This document shows, piece after piece, positions 15,535 through 23,640 of a stretch of 26,554 nt of DNA (its first letter is position 1; every line of letters begins with the position of its first letter). The position numbers and the translations under genes were made by a program. The DNA is from Liberiplasma sp046541015. GTDB lineage: Bacteria; Bacillota_I; Bacilli_A; Izemoplasmatales; Izemoplasmataceae. The stretch lies in NCBI GenBank assembly GCA_046541015.1, contig JBKHEA010000020.1, positions 1 through 26,554 of the forward strand, in the 5' to 3' direction. The notes below the pieces were generated by a model. The model made no database searches. It was not told the origin of the DNA and worked only from the letters and a program-made list of their open reading frames with translations.

Positions 15535-16702
15535 GCATATAAAAGTTGAAAATTTAAGTGTCATCTTTGGTAAGGATGCCCAAGTAAATTTAGCTAAATC
15601 CATGATTGATTCAGATTTAACGGTTAAAGAAATTATGGAAAAAACAAAAGTTACCTTAGCTAATAGAAATGTTAATTTTGAAATTAACCCAGATGAACTT
15701 TTTGTAATCGTCGGATTAAGTGGAAGTGGGAAAAGTACCTTTATTAGAACGTTAAACGGACTAAATAAACCAACTAAAGGTTCAATTTATATTGATGGTG
15801 AAAAACTCAATAACATGAGTAAAGAACGTCTTAGACAGTACCGTCGTAAAGAAGTATCCATGGTGTTTCAACACTTCGGACTTTTAAGTCACCGAAGTGT
15901 GATTGAAAATGTTGAATACCCTTTAGAAATTCAAAAAATACCAAAAAAAGAACGTTTCGCTAAAGCAATGGAAGCGATTAAACAAGTAGGCTTAGAAGGA
16001 TGGCATAACCATATGCCAAGCCAACTAAGTGGTGGGATGAAGCAACGTGTTGGGTTAGCGCGTGCCTTGGTTAATAATCCTGAACTTTTACTCATGGATG
16101 AACCTTATAGCGCGCTTGACCCTTTAATTAGACGCGAGATGCAAAATGAGTTATTAAATTTAGATGATTCTTATGACCGTACCATTGTCTTTATTACCCA
16201 TGACATGAATGAAGCCTTCAGATTAGGTGATCGCATTGCCTTAATGAAAGATGCTGAAGTCGTACAAATTGGAACACCTAAAGATTTCTTTGAAAATCCG
16301 GCGAATGATTATGTTCGTGATTTTATCGCAGATGTCGATAAAACGCGTATTTTAAAAGTCCGTAGTGTTATGCGTAAACCTAATTATGTAGCCCATCCTG
16401 ATGATGACCCAACAACCGTATTAAGCGCTTTAGAAAAAGACGGTCACAAGTTCTGTTATGTGACTGATGAAAATCGTAAGTTTTTAGGCTTTATAACAAG
16501 CGAACAACTTACGCACTCAAAAGGGAAAACTATTGAACGCTTAATAAAAAAAGACGATACCGTAATTAGCCGTAATGCTTATTTAAAAGATGTTTGGAAA
16601 AAATTATCTGATGCAGAATTTGAAGTAGCCGTCATTGATGGTAAAGGCCGTTTACGCGGGGTTGTCTCAAATGATGATATTATTAAAGTACTTGCAGAAT
16701 AA
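15527..16702 (+). CDS. Glycine betaine ABC transporter ATPase with CBS domains (OpuAA/ProV type)
   Basis: Protein of 391 residues. Motifs: Walker A GLSGSGKST at about 64-72, Q loop FQHFG, signature LSGGMKQRVGLARAL, Walker B LLLMDEPYSALDP, H loop FITHDMNEA. The N-terminal extension before Walker A is typical of the OpuA/ProV family. A C-terminal pair of CBS domains (about 280-391) has VRSVMRKPNYVAHPDDDPTT and WKKLSDAEFEVAVIDGKGRLRGVVS. In OpuA of lactic acid bacteria such CBS domains take part in ionic-strength or cyclic-di-AMP control, so this importer is probably gated by osmotic state. It ends two bases before a strong terminator. Confidence 0.95.
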   Translation: MSKHIKVENLSVIFGKDAQVNLAKSMIDSDLTVKEIMEKTKVTLANRNVNFEINPDELFVIVGLSGSGKSTFIRTLNGLNKPTKGSIYIDGEKLNNMSKERLRQYRRKEVSMVFQHFGLLSHRSVIENVEYPLEIQKIPKKERFAKAMEAIKQVGLEGWHNHMPSQLSGGMKQRVGLARALVNNPELLLMDEPYSALDPLIRREMQNELLNLDDSYDRTIVFITHDMNEAFRLGDRIALMKDAEVVQIGTPKDFFENPANDYVRDFIADVDKTRILKVRSVMRKPNYVAHPDDDPTTVLSALEKDGHKFCYVTDENRKFLGFITSEQLTHSKGKTIERLIKKDDTVISRNAYLKDVWKKLSDAEFEVAVIDGKGRLRGVVSNDDIIKVLAE

Positions 16703-16703
16703 T

Positions 16704-16733
16704 AAAAAAAGATTGCTAGGCAATCTTTTTTTT
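16704..16733. terminator. Bidirectional intrinsic terminator
   Basis: Stem GATTGC/GCAATC with loop TAG, flanked by seven A on one side and eight T on the other, so it works on both strands. It ends the betaine operon (plus) and the hydrolase gene (minus); the hydrolase stop codon overlaps its T run. Confidence 0.92.
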
Positions 16734-17778
16734 AGTTAGTTAAGGCATTTAGATAAAACGCTTTAATCGCTTGCATCAAGGTTTCATCTAATTCTTGAAC
16801 AAGTTCTCTATCAACACTTTGATAAAAGGCACTCTTAATTTCAGTTGGTATTTGGCCATTATAGGTGTCATAGATGGTTTTATAGTCTTGATTAATTGAT
16901 TCAATATAAGTAATGGCAGCATCTGATTTTAAGAGATGGTTATGATTATTTTTGCCTGTTTCTTCAATAATTAGATAGTCAAATAAACTAATATTGATCT
17001 CATCGATTCTAGCAATCGCTGCACTACCCGTTATATCAACCATTTCATCGTGACTTCCGTGAATTAAAAAGGTTGGAACATCGTGGGTATTGATGGCATC
17101 AATCCCATCTAGACTTGCATACTTATTAAATCTATATCGTTGATAGATATTTAAATAAGGGCTTTGAACATAAGCATAGATGCCTAAAGTGCTTTTTACT
17201 TGTTCGTTAATCATATCAAAGGCATTTGATGGGGCACTAACACTTACAATGGCTGAAACGTCTTCACTTAAATGTGGACTATTAAGCGCGGCATAACCAC
17301 CCCAACTATGCCCAAATAATAAAAGATCTAATTCACTTACTGCATCCATACTCTTAATTTCATCAAGGGCATAATCAAGATCGATAAGAATTTGGGGAAA
17401 TCCCATCGTTGAATCGCCTTCACTATCATATGAACCCGTCGCATCAAACATAAAAACACTAAAACCTTCATCAAAAAACCATTTCATGTGTGCTAAATAA
17501 CTATCGGCACCACCACCTAGTCCATGAACAATAACAATTAATGCATGGGCATTTTCTTGATGATATAAATAGCCTTTTAAGGCATTATCTCCTGATTTAA
17601 ACGTTAAGGTTTCTCTTGGATAACTAGAAACATCACTTACCCTTAAATAGGCGTGCGTATCATCTTCTGGGCGATTATGTCGTGAAAAATTTCCACTATA
17701 AACTCTGTGCGTTACAAACAGTGATACCACGTTAAATAATAAAAACACACCAATAAAAATAATCACTATTTTCTTCAT
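16732..17778 (-). CDS. Membrane-anchored alpha/beta hydrolase (serine esterase/lipase-like)
   Basis: Protein of 348 residues. A signal anchor at about 3-22 (KKIVIIFIGVFLLFNVVSLF) points the catalytic domain outward. The alpha/beta hydrolase fold shows the oxyanion motif VHGLGGG, the nucleophile elbow GHSWGG (Ser158), Asp244 in HGSHDEM and His281 (or His279) in NNHNHLL, a plausible complete triad. The closest general type is the S33/serine-aminopeptidase-like or BAAT-like esterase group. The substrate is unknown; an envelope lipid or peptide ester is possible. The start (AAAGAGG ribosome site) directly abuts the stop codon of the DUF6054-like gene, so the two are one transcript. Confidence 0.88.
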   Translation of the reverse strand: MKKIVIIFIGVFLLFNVVSLFVTHRVYSGNFSRHNRPEDDTHAYLRVSDVSSYPRETLTFKSGDNALKGYLYHQENAHALIVIVHGLGGGADSYLAHMKWFFDEGFSVFMFDATGSYDSEGDSTMGFPQILIDLDYALDEIKSMDAVSELDLLLFGHSWGGYAALNSPHLSEDVSAIVSVSAPSNAFDMINEQVKSTLGIYAYVQSPYLNIYQRYRFNKYASLDGIDAINTHDVPTFLIHGSHDEMVDITGSAAIARIDEINISLFDYLIIEETGKNNHNHLLKSDAAITYIESINQDYKTIYDTYNGQIPTEIKSAFYQSVDRELVQELDETLMQAIKAFYLNALTN

Positions 17779-18108
17779 CTAAGTTACCTCTTTAAAAGTG
17801 ATTCCTTCTTGCGTTAAAATTTTAGGGATAGCATGTTCAAAGGCTTCTTTTGCACCCCAGTCAAACTTAAAAATCATGCCTTGGCCTCCACCTGAACCTA
17901 CAGCTTCAATGCGGGTAGAAAATTCATCGATTGCAACCATGACAATCGATAGTGAAGCACGTGAACTGTTTCTAAAAAAGAACTTTTCAACCACAATAAA
18001 AACTGTGTCTTCTAGAACCTTTGAATTATTGATAATATTATAGCTATCATAGTAACTTGTGATAATATTCCTTAGGGTTTGTAAATCTTTATTAACTACT
18101 AGTTTCAT
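17779..18108 (-). CDS. Small DUF6054-like protein
   Basis: Protein of 109 residues without signal or membrane segment. The C-terminal half has a glycine-rich turn and an aromatic strand, VGSGGGQGMIFKFDWGAKEAF (about 70-90), which I recall from the DUF6054 family; that name is tentative. The N-terminal half is a helix followed by beta strands. It has a strong AAGGAGG site and its own likely promoter (TGATATAAT at 18142). It is the first gene of a two-gene operon with the exported alpha/beta hydrolase. No function is known to me. Confidence 0.75.
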   Translation of the reverse strand: MKLVVNKDLQTLRNIITSYYDSYNIINNSKVLEDTVFIVVEKFFFRNSSRASLSIVMVAIDEFSTRIEAVGSGGGQGMIFKFDWGAKEAFEHAIPKILTQEGITFKEVT

Positions 18109-18133
18109 GTTATCCTCCTTAAATGCTCACCTT

Positions 18134-18142
18134 ATTATATCA
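18134..18142 (-). promoter_or_regulatory. Extended -10 promoter for the DUF6054-like/hydrolase operon
   Basis: Minus-strand TGATATAAT (18142-18134), a perfect TGn-TATAAT extended -10 element, 25 bp before the start codon and just before the AAGGAGG site. No good -35 box is seen at 17 bp, as is common for extended -10 promoters. Confidence 0.6.
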
Positions 18143-18185
18143 AAAGCTATGCCCCTATAAAAGAACTAAAACCATTTTATACCTT

Positions 18186-18506
18186 TCAACTAGCAGTCTT
18201 TAAATAATGTTTCGCAATAATTGGCATGTGAACATAATCATCTGCGGTTAAATCAATTAAAAAATCCCCTTGTTCGTTTGAATGTACTTTTGACACTAAA
18301 ATCTTCTTTTGACTATGAATTGGCTCACTAGAATCATAGACGATTAAGTAATGCATTGTTTTGACTTTAAGCAAATCTAGCTGATAATACCCTACTTGAT
18401 CTAACATACGGTTAACTGGTATAAATATATTCACCTCCTTTTCTTCAACTTGCATCATGCCTGTTTCATCGTAAAATAAAAGCCATTTAATGATTGTATT
18501 TTTCAT
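18186..18506 (-). CDS. Small protein of unknown function under SAM riboswitch control
   Basis: 106 residues from the ATG at 18506, which follows AAAGGA at good spacing; an in-frame ATG at 18524 sits at the end of the terminator T run and is unlikely. It has no signal peptide, Cys pair or recognisable motif. The composition suggests a small alpha/beta fold, starting IIKWLLFYDETG and ending HYLKTAS. The leader is a SAM-I riboswitch with a terminator 18 bp upstream, so it should be expressed when S-adenosylmethionine is low. That suggests a role in methionine, SAM or sulphur metabolism, although the protein itself shows no sign of it. No terminator is obvious after it, and the next gene has its own promoter. 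Confidence 0.75.
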   Translation of the reverse strand: MKNTIIKWLLFYDETGMMQVEEKEVNIFIPVNRMLDQVGYYQLDLLKVKTMHYLIVYDSSEPIHSQKKILVSKVHSNEQGDFLIDLTADDYVHMPIIAKHYLKTAS

Positions 18507-18523
18507 GATTTTCCTTTCTACCA

Positions 18524-18550
18524 TAAAAAAACGCCATCGTCTGATGGCGT
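18524..18550 (-). terminator. Riboswitch-controlled intrinsic terminator
   Basis: Perfect 8-bp stem ACGCCATC/GATGGCGT with a 4-base loop (18531-18550), followed on the minus strand by seven T. CCATC of its 5' arm can instead pair with GATGG in the 3' strand of the riboswitch P1 region (near 18572-18567), giving an antiterminator. SAM binding would hold P1 and allow termination. Confidence 0.9.
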
Positions 18551-18563
18551 AAAAATACTATTT

Positions 18564-18650
18564 TACCCCATCATTCAAGCTTTAGCACCTTACCTAGGCA
18601 GGTTGCTGAAGGGTCATTGAGCTTGTCTCTCACCTTCTCTTTATGGTAGT
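18564..18650 (-). promoter_or_regulatory. SAM-I (S-box) riboswitch aptamer
   Basis: On the minus strand the S-box landmarks come in order: AAAGAGAAGGTGAGAGA (consensus AAGAGAGGTGGAGGGA), AATGACCCTTCAGCAACC (consensus GATGAAACCCGGCAACC), then AAGGTGCTAAAGC (consensus AAGGTGCTAAATCC) and a closing GATGG strand. The P1 helix can form from CTACCAT (18649-18643) and ATGGGGTA. A terminator and then a small open reading frame follow. The match is to conserved positions known from memory; the edges are approximate. Confidence 0.92.
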
Positions 18651-18653
18651 TAT

Positions 18654-18659
18654 ATTATA
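18654..18659 (-). promoter_or_regulatory. -10 box of the SAM-riboswitch transcript
   Basis: Perfect TATAAT at 18659-18654 (minus), preceded by TG. The aptamer begins a few bases downstream, the expected start. A weak -35 candidate TTTAAA lies at 18682-18677, overlapping the last codons of the ABC exporter gene. Confidence 0.6.
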
Positions 18660-18677
18660 CATGATTGATGCAATTTT

Positions 18678-20411
18678 TTAAAGACTTTTTTGGCTTCCTT
18701 CATAAAGACTTTTATATAAACCATCTTCTTTTTGAATTAATGTATCATGTCTCCCATGTTCAACAATCATACCCTGATCAACAACTAAAATGTAATCAGC
18801 ATGTTCAATCGTGCTTAAACGATGAGCAATGACAATGCTTGTTGATGAAGTCATTAAGGTGTTTAAAGCGTTTTGAACTAATTTTTCTGATTCATTATCA
18901 AGCGCACTTGTTGCTTCATCAAGTAAATAAATCTTAGCGTCTTTAATCATCGCACGGGCAATCGCAATCCTTTGACGCTGTCCCCCTGAAAGATTCGTAC
19001 CATGTTCCCCAACTATCGTATCATACCCTTGATCAAGCTGCATGATAAAATCATGAGCATTCGCTAGTTTAGCCGCATTAATGACTGCTTCTTTACTGGC
19101 ATTTAAATTGCCATATAAGATATTTTCATAAATACTTGCGTTAAATAAATAAGCATCTTGTGGGACATAGGCAAAGTGGTTTCTAACCGTACTTAAACTG
19201 ATGTCATGAATACTTTTACCTTCTAAAGCGATTTGTCCTTTAAGTGGTGGATAAAACTGTAATAATAACTTAAAAATAGTTGTTTTACCACCGCCACTTG
19301 GACCAACAATGGCTATCGTTTGATGAGTATATACATCAAAACTAATATCGTTTAAAACGAGTTTGTTCGGTTCATAGGCAAAACTTAAGTCTTTGACTTT
19401 TACGATTTCATCATCCGTTGATGATAAAGGGTTTAAGTCATAGTGAAGCGGTTCTTCATCTTCATCGATTAAGTCATAAACGCGTTCAGCTGCGGCTAAG
19501 GATTGTTGTAAATTTGCCATAAAGTTTCCTAATACTCTTACAAGCTGACTAACCCCATTTTGAAGTTGAATGATGGCAACAATAACACCAATCGTAGTAT
19601 ACCCTTCTAAGATTAAATAAGCACCAAGTAACCCAATCCCCGCAAAACTCATCGAGAAGATAAAATCATTCACAGCGCTAATGCCTGCGAGTGTTTGGAT
19701 ACGTTTTAAAGAGGTTTCATATGTATCTTCATTGCTTTTAATAAACTTGTTTAAAATGTGTTGTTGAATATTAAAAATTCTAATGACATGAATGCCAGCG
19801 ATTAAATTCGATAACTTCGTATTTAAAGCTGCGAGTTTTTCTTGAACTTTTGAACCAACTTTTCTTAACTTTTTAGCGTAATAGGTATTAATAATATACG
19901 TTACAAACCCTAACGTAATTGGGATGAGCGCAATACGCCAGTCTATAAAAAGCATCCCGATAATAGACCCTATCCCACTCACTAAACTAACGATAAAGGT
20001 TTGAACATGTTCTGCATAAGCACGCTCCGTTTCCGTAATATCATTGGTTAAGCGTGAAATCGTTTCTGCAGAATGATGACTTTTATGATAAGTTAGTGGT
20101 AAACGCGTTAACTTATTAAAGGCATCTTTTCTAATTTTACCTGTTGTTTTAATGACGCTATGTCTTGATAGATAAGTAAACAATGGGAAAATTAGTATAA
20201 GCCCAAGCATCGCAAGAATATAAGGCGTAATCTTACTTAATAATTGATCAAATGTGCCTAGTGCTAAACTGTCAAACAGTTCTAAAAATAATAAGGCTAT
20301 TGTTAACTGAAACAGTATTTGTAATAACGAAAGCCCAATGAGTCCTAAAAAGTATGATTTTTTATAAGAACCCATGCTACTTAAAATGCGTTTAAAAGGT
20401 TTCTTATTCAT
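18678..20411 (-). CDS. ABC exporter half-transporter (second subunit)
   Basis: Protein of 577 residues, a normal length for a half-size multidrug exporter. Six membrane segments (about 15-320) precede a nucleotide-binding domain with Walker A GPSGGGKTT, Q loop YVPQDAY, signature LSGGQRQRIAIARAM, Walker B IYLLDEATSALD with catalytic Glu, and H loop IVIAHRLS. It overlaps the preceding ABC gene by 8 bp, and the two probably form a heterodimer like YheI/YheH, BmrC/BmrD or LmrC/LmrD. Both subunits keep the catalytic Glu and the canonical signature, unlike asymmetric exporters in which one site is degenerate. The substrate is unknown. Ribosome site GGAGG. Confidence 0.92.
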   Translation of the reverse strand: MNKKPFKRILSSMGSYKKSYFLGLIGLSLLQILFQLTIALLFLELFDSLALGTFDQLLSKITPYILAMLGLILIFPLFTYLSRHSVIKTTGKIRKDAFNKLTRLPLTYHKSHHSAETISRLTNDITETERAYAEHVQTFIVSLVSGIGSIIGMLFIDWRIALIPITLGFVTYIINTYYAKKLRKVGSKVQEKLAALNTKLSNLIAGIHVIRIFNIQQHILNKFIKSNEDTYETSLKRIQTLAGISAVNDFIFSMSFAGIGLLGAYLILEGYTTIGVIVAIIQLQNGVSQLVRVLGNFMANLQQSLAAAERVYDLIDEDEEPLHYDLNPLSSTDDEIVKVKDLSFAYEPNKLVLNDISFDVYTHQTIAIVGPSGGGKTTIFKLLLQFYPPLKGQIALEGKSIHDISLSTVRNHFAYVPQDAYLFNASIYENILYGNLNASKEAVINAAKLANAHDFIMQLDQGYDTIVGEHGTNLSGGQRQRIAIARAMIKDAKIYLLDEATSALDNESEKLVQNALNTLMTSSTSIVIAHRLSTIEHADYILVVDQGMIVEHGRHDTLIQKEDGLYKSLYEGSQKSL

Positions 20412-22161
20412 CTAAGCCACCTCCTAAATCTTCTTTAAGATAAAGGCGTTTATAAACCCCATCTAACTTTAAGAGTTCTTCATGCGTTCCACTTTCAACT
20501 AATGTCCCTTGGTCTAATACACAGATTCTATCGACAAACTTTATCGTTGATAACCGATGGGCAATGATAATACTTGTTTTATCTTTTAATACGGTTTCTA
20601 AGGTTTCTTGAATAAGTGCTTCGGCTTCACTATCAAGCGCACTCGTTGCTTCATCTAAAAGTAAGATTGGAGCATCTTTAATTAATGCGCGTGCGATAGA
20701 TAAACGCTGTTTTTGCCCCCCGCTTAATGAATCACCTAGCTCACTTAATAATGTATCCACGCCTTCATCTAACGCTTCAACAAATGTGTACGCATTTGCT
20801 TTGATTAATACATCTTTAACTTCTTCTTTAGAAGCGCCTAACTTTCCATGAGCGATATTTTCATAAATACTTTCTGGGAATAAAAACGTATCTTGAGATA
20901 CTAGTGATAACTGACTTCTTAAAGCATTTAAATGCCAGTCATTTAAAGCGTGTCCTAAAATATTGATTTCTCCTAAAAAGTCATCATAATATCCCATCAA
21001 TAATTTTGTTACTGTACTTTTGCCCCCACCACTTGGTCCTACAAAGGCAATACTTTCACCTTTTTTAACGGTTAAATTTAAATTTTTTATAACAGGTTTT
21101 TCATCGCCTGGATAAGTAAAAGAAACATCTTTAAAGCTAATGACATCCCCTTGATTAACTGGATCTAAATGTTTTCCACTATCGCGTTCAAGTGGCGCAT
21201 CAATCAAGTCAAAAATTCTTGAAGCACTTGCTAAATCTCTTTTTGCATCACCTAATAAAACACTAAGCTGCGAAAGCGGCCAAGTTAAGAAGTTTAATAA
21301 GTTAATAAACGCAAGCAAACTCCCTGCGGTCATATCGCCTTGAATAACCAAATACCCACCAAATATAAATGTGGTGATAAATGGTATGATTGAAAACCCC
21401 TCAGAAAAAGCACCTAAAAACGCTCTTCTTTTGACAAGTTGTTTTCCTACTTTAATACTTTCATCAACATAAGCATCATGTTTTTCTTTTAAAGGTGTTT
21501 CAAGCGTATACGCTTTAGCCACTTCTACACCTTTTATATAATCAACACTAACACTATTGACTTTCCCTAAACGCTCTTGGACTTTCTTCCCCATTGATCC
21601 AATCGGTTTAAGCAGTAAGCTAGTCCCAAAGATTAATACTGGTAACATCACTAAAGAAAATAGCGTTAATTGCCATGATAAATATAAGACTACAATTAAC
21701 GCTAACAATGAGGTTAAAGGAACCTCAATTAATCTTGGAATAACCGTATAAGTAAAATTTCTTACATTGTTCATATCATTTGTGCCAATGCTTAAAAGTT
21801 CTCCTGAATGTTTTTTTGCCATAACTTCAAACTTTAAAGCAGTGACTTTCTCACTATAAATAGCACGTAACTTTTTTAACCCGTGTTCAGTATAACTTCC
21901 CACTAATTTAGTTCTAAAATATATAAAAAGTGAATTTAATACTAATGAAATCACACTTATAATGACAACGCGATAAAACATATCACGATCACCAAAACTA
22001 GCTGAATCAATTAAAAGTTTTAGTAAGTATCCAAAGAAAATCGTGATGCCAGCATGAAAAATTGCTATTATAATCCCAAAAATCAGTAAATGTTTTTGAG
22101 GAAATAGCCTTAATAATCGTGAAAATGGTTTACCACTTGATGGTTTTTTGCTTTTATCCAT
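20404..22161 (-). CDS. ABC exporter half-transporter (first subunit)
   Basis: Protein of 585 residues. A basic N-terminus (KKPSSGKPFSRLLRLF) leads into six membrane segments (about 25-325), followed by a nucleotide-binding domain: Walker A GPSGGGKST, Q loop LVSQDTF, signature LSGGQKQRLSIARAL, Walker B ILLLDEATSALD, H loop IIIAHRLS. AAGGAG precedes the ATG at 22161. It is the first gene of the two-gene exporter operon. A candidate -10 TATGAT lies at 22199-22194 and a 9-bp inverted repeat just upstream, which may bind a regulator. It acts as an export pump for drugs or lipids; the cargo cannot be told from sequence. Confidence 0.92.
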   Translation of the reverse strand: MDKSKKPSSGKPFSRLLRLFPQKHLLIFGIIIAIFHAGITIFFGYLLKLLIDSASFGDRDMFYRVVIISVISLVLNSLFIYFRTKLVGSYTEHGLKKLRAIYSEKVTALKFEVMAKKHSGELLSIGTNDMNNVRNFTYTVIPRLIEVPLTSLLALIVVLYLSWQLTLFSLVMLPVLIFGTSLLLKPIGSMGKKVQERLGKVNSVSVDYIKGVEVAKAYTLETPLKEKHDAYVDESIKVGKQLVKRRAFLGAFSEGFSIIPFITTFIFGGYLVIQGDMTAGSLLAFINLLNFLTWPLSQLSVLLGDAKRDLASASRIFDLIDAPLERDSGKHLDPVNQGDVISFKDVSFTYPGDEKPVIKNLNLTVKKGESIAFVGPSGGGKSTVTKLLMGYYDDFLGEINILGHALNDWHLNALRSQLSLVSQDTFLFPESIYENIAHGKLGASKEEVKDVLIKANAYTFVEALDEGVDTLLSELGDSLSGGQKQRLSIARALIKDAPILLLDEATSALDSEAEALIQETLETVLKDKTSIIIAHRLSTIKFVDRICVLDQGTLVESGTHEELLKLDGVYKRLYLKEDLGGGLDE

Positions 22162-22203
22162 TGGTTTTCTCCTTAATAATCTAGTCTCATTTTATCATAG
22201 AAC

Positions 22204-22228
22204 GCTTATTTAGAAAATATAAATAAGC
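22204..22228. repeat. Inverted repeat upstream of the ABC exporter, overlapping a terminator
   Basis: GCTTATTTA (22204-22212) and TAAATAAGC (22220-22228) are perfect 9-bp complements around a 7-bp spacer. It sits next to the candidate -10 of the exporter operon and may be an operator. Its right arm shares bases with the terminator stem at 22225-22245, so only one of the two can fold in RNA. Confidence 0.5.
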
Positions 22229-22245
22229 ACGCATTTTGCGTGCTT
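22225..22245 (-). terminator. Terminator of the GNAT gene
   Basis: Minus-strand stem AAGCACGCA/TGCGTGCTT with a 3-base loop, followed by ATTTATATTTTC. The 5' arm starts within the stop codon of the acetyltransferase gene. The U run is interrupted by A, so strength is moderate. Confidence 0.7.
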
Positions 22246-23092
22246 AAGCTTTTAATGTATACGAAAGATTTGCGCTAATTTCTTCAAATCCTGCATCTTT
22301 ATAGACTTTCGTTGCTTGTCTATTTTCAGCTTCTACAACCAAATCACAAACGGTTTTAGAAGTTTCGTTAAAGGTATGCTCAAGGATTCGTGATAAAGCT
22401 TTTCTACCAAAACCTTTATTTCTATACTCTTTAGTTATACCAAATAGTTCTAAATAGATTCTATCTTGTTGGTTTCTAACAACCGCATAACCAATCGTCT
22501 TATCTAATAGATTGATTAAATAAGCCTCTTTACTTTTTATAACCATTTCACTACTAATATAGACATTTTGAAACATATCTTCATGCATCGATTGAATAAG
22601 CGATGCATCAGAATCAAGCATTTTTCTAACAGAAATATCATCATGCATCAAAGGATTAAAATTTTCTTTTTTTAATCTTAATATATATTCATGATTATTA
22701 TAAGTTGCGCCAATACGTTTCATCAGTTTTTTATAAAAGCTACTATTTTCTTTAAAAAAGAAATTAAAATCCAATACTTCATCCAAATCGTTTTTCATAA
22801 ACTCAAGCATTTCAACCGCAAGACTCACATTTTCACTATCTACATAAGGTCCCGCAATATCATAAGCTTGACTAAGTTCATCATATTTCCCATAAACTAA
22901 TATCCCTTGGATTAAGTTTCTAGTTTCTGCAATAAGCATTTGTGAATTTTTAATCGCTTGATTTAATTCTTTTCTAATTGAATGATGTTGAAGTGGCATG
23001 TAACCTGAATAAAAAGTATCTTTTAAGTTTCTCCTATAAACATAAGCAGTACATCCCATAGAATCATAGGGTTTTGCGTATCGTATAATCAT
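22244..23092 (-). CDS. GNAT-family N-acetyltransferase
   Basis: 282 residues from the ATG at 23092, which follows AAAGGAG at 7 bp; an upstream TTG at 23119 is a poorer start. The C-terminal half is a typical GNAT domain: beta strand IYLELFGITKEYRNKGFGRKAL with the acetyl-CoA pyrophosphate loop (R-N-K-G-F-G-R), then VVEAENRQATKVYKDAGFEE, the usual motif B with Asn and Tyr. The N-terminal half is about 130 residues, looks like a diverged second GNAT-like fold (RNLIQGILVYGKYDE) and may bind substrate. The acceptor is unknown. It is a single-gene unit, divergent from the Nudix/helicase pair. Confidence 0.85.
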   Translation of the reverse strand: MIIRYAKPYDSMGCTAYVYRRNLKDTFYSGYMPLQHHSIRKELNQAIKNSQMLIAETRNLIQGILVYGKYDELSQAYDIAGPYVDSENVSLAVEMLEFMKNDLDEVLDFNFFFKENSSFYKKLMKRIGATYNNHEYILRLKKENFNPLMHDDISVRKMLDSDASLIQSMHEDMFQNVYISSEMVIKSKEAYLINLLDKTIGYAVVRNQQDRIYLELFGITKEYRNKGFGRKALSRILEHTFNETSKTVCDLVVEAENRQATKVYKDAGFEEISANLSYTLKA

Positions 23093-23144
23093 AATTAACT
23101 CCTTTGCCAGTTCTTTCAAAAATATAATATCATAGATACCCCCT

Positions 23145-23164
23145 TTAATTAAGTCTTAATTAAG
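23145..23164. repeat. Tandem TTAATTAAG pair in the divergent promoter region
   Basis: Two copies of TTAATTAAG lie 2 bp apart, 11 bp centre to centre, about one helical turn. Each contains the palindrome TTAATTAA. They lie between the GNAT and Nudix starts and could be a regulator site shared by both, or chance in AT-rich DNA. Confidence 0.3.
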
Positions 23165-23203
23165 AATTTTGCATGAGTTTTATGTTTAAAGCTTTAAAAA
23201 AAG

Positions 23204-23212
23204 TGATATGAT
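23204..23212 (+). promoter_or_regulatory. Extended -10 promoter of the Nudix/helicase pair
   Basis: TGATATGAT matches TGn-TATAAT with one mismatch, 26 bp before the Nudix start. Overlapping TATTAT boxes follow at 23212-23220. A weak TTTAAA lies 16 bp upstream as a -35 candidate. Confidence 0.5.
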
Positions 23213-23238
23213 ATTATTATAGATTCGAGGTGTAAACA

Positions 23239-23625
23239 TTGAAATATATTGAAGTTGTTGCTGCTGTTATATCAAATGAAGATGGTCTAATTTATTGTGC
23301 TAAACGTAAGGATGAAGGTGAACTTGCATTAAAGTGGGAATTCCCAGGAGGAAAAATCGAAAAAGGTGAATCTCACACTGAAGCGTTAAAAAGGGAAATC
23401 ATGGAAGAATTTTCTACTGAAATAGATGTTTTAGATTTTATAGTAACTGTTAAACATCAGTACAAGAATTTTCATCTTACTATGCATGCTTATCATGCTA
23501 AAATAATTAAGGGTTCAATGACTATGAATGAGCATACCGGATTTAAATGGCTTAAAGTAGAAGAACTAAAGATACTTGATTGGGCAATGGCTGACATACC
23601 AATCGTAGACATATTAACAAAGTAA
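23239..23625 (+). CDS. MutT-like Nudix hydrolase
   Basis: Protein of 128 residues, usual size for MutT. The start is TTG at 23239 behind GAGG. The Nudix box is at about 38-60: G-x5-E-x7-RE-I-x-EE, with both metal-binding Glu of REIMEE present. The Gly after EE-x is replaced by Ser (EEFST), an uncommon but tolerated change. The fold is otherwise typical (EVVAAVI strand, CAKR, KWEFPGG). Members remove oxidised or other damaged nucleotides such as 8-oxo-dGTP. It ends 15 bp before the PLD/helicase gene, which has its own GGGGG ribosome site, so they form one operon. A shared role in nucleic-acid repair or defence is likely but unproven. Confidence 0.9.
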   Translation: MKYIEVVAAVISNEDGLIYCAKRKDEGELALKWEFPGGKIEKGESHTEALKREIMEEFSTEIDVLDFIVTVKHQYKNFHLTMHAYHAKIIKGSMTMNEHTGFKWLKVEELKILDWAMADIPIVDILTK

Positions 23626-23640
23626 AAATAGGGGGATTTC

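Noticed and set aside
18678..22161. Asymmetric ABC exporter with one degenerate ATP site
   Set aside because: Both subunits have canonical Walker A, LSGGQ, catalytic Glu and His, so there is no sign of a dead site.
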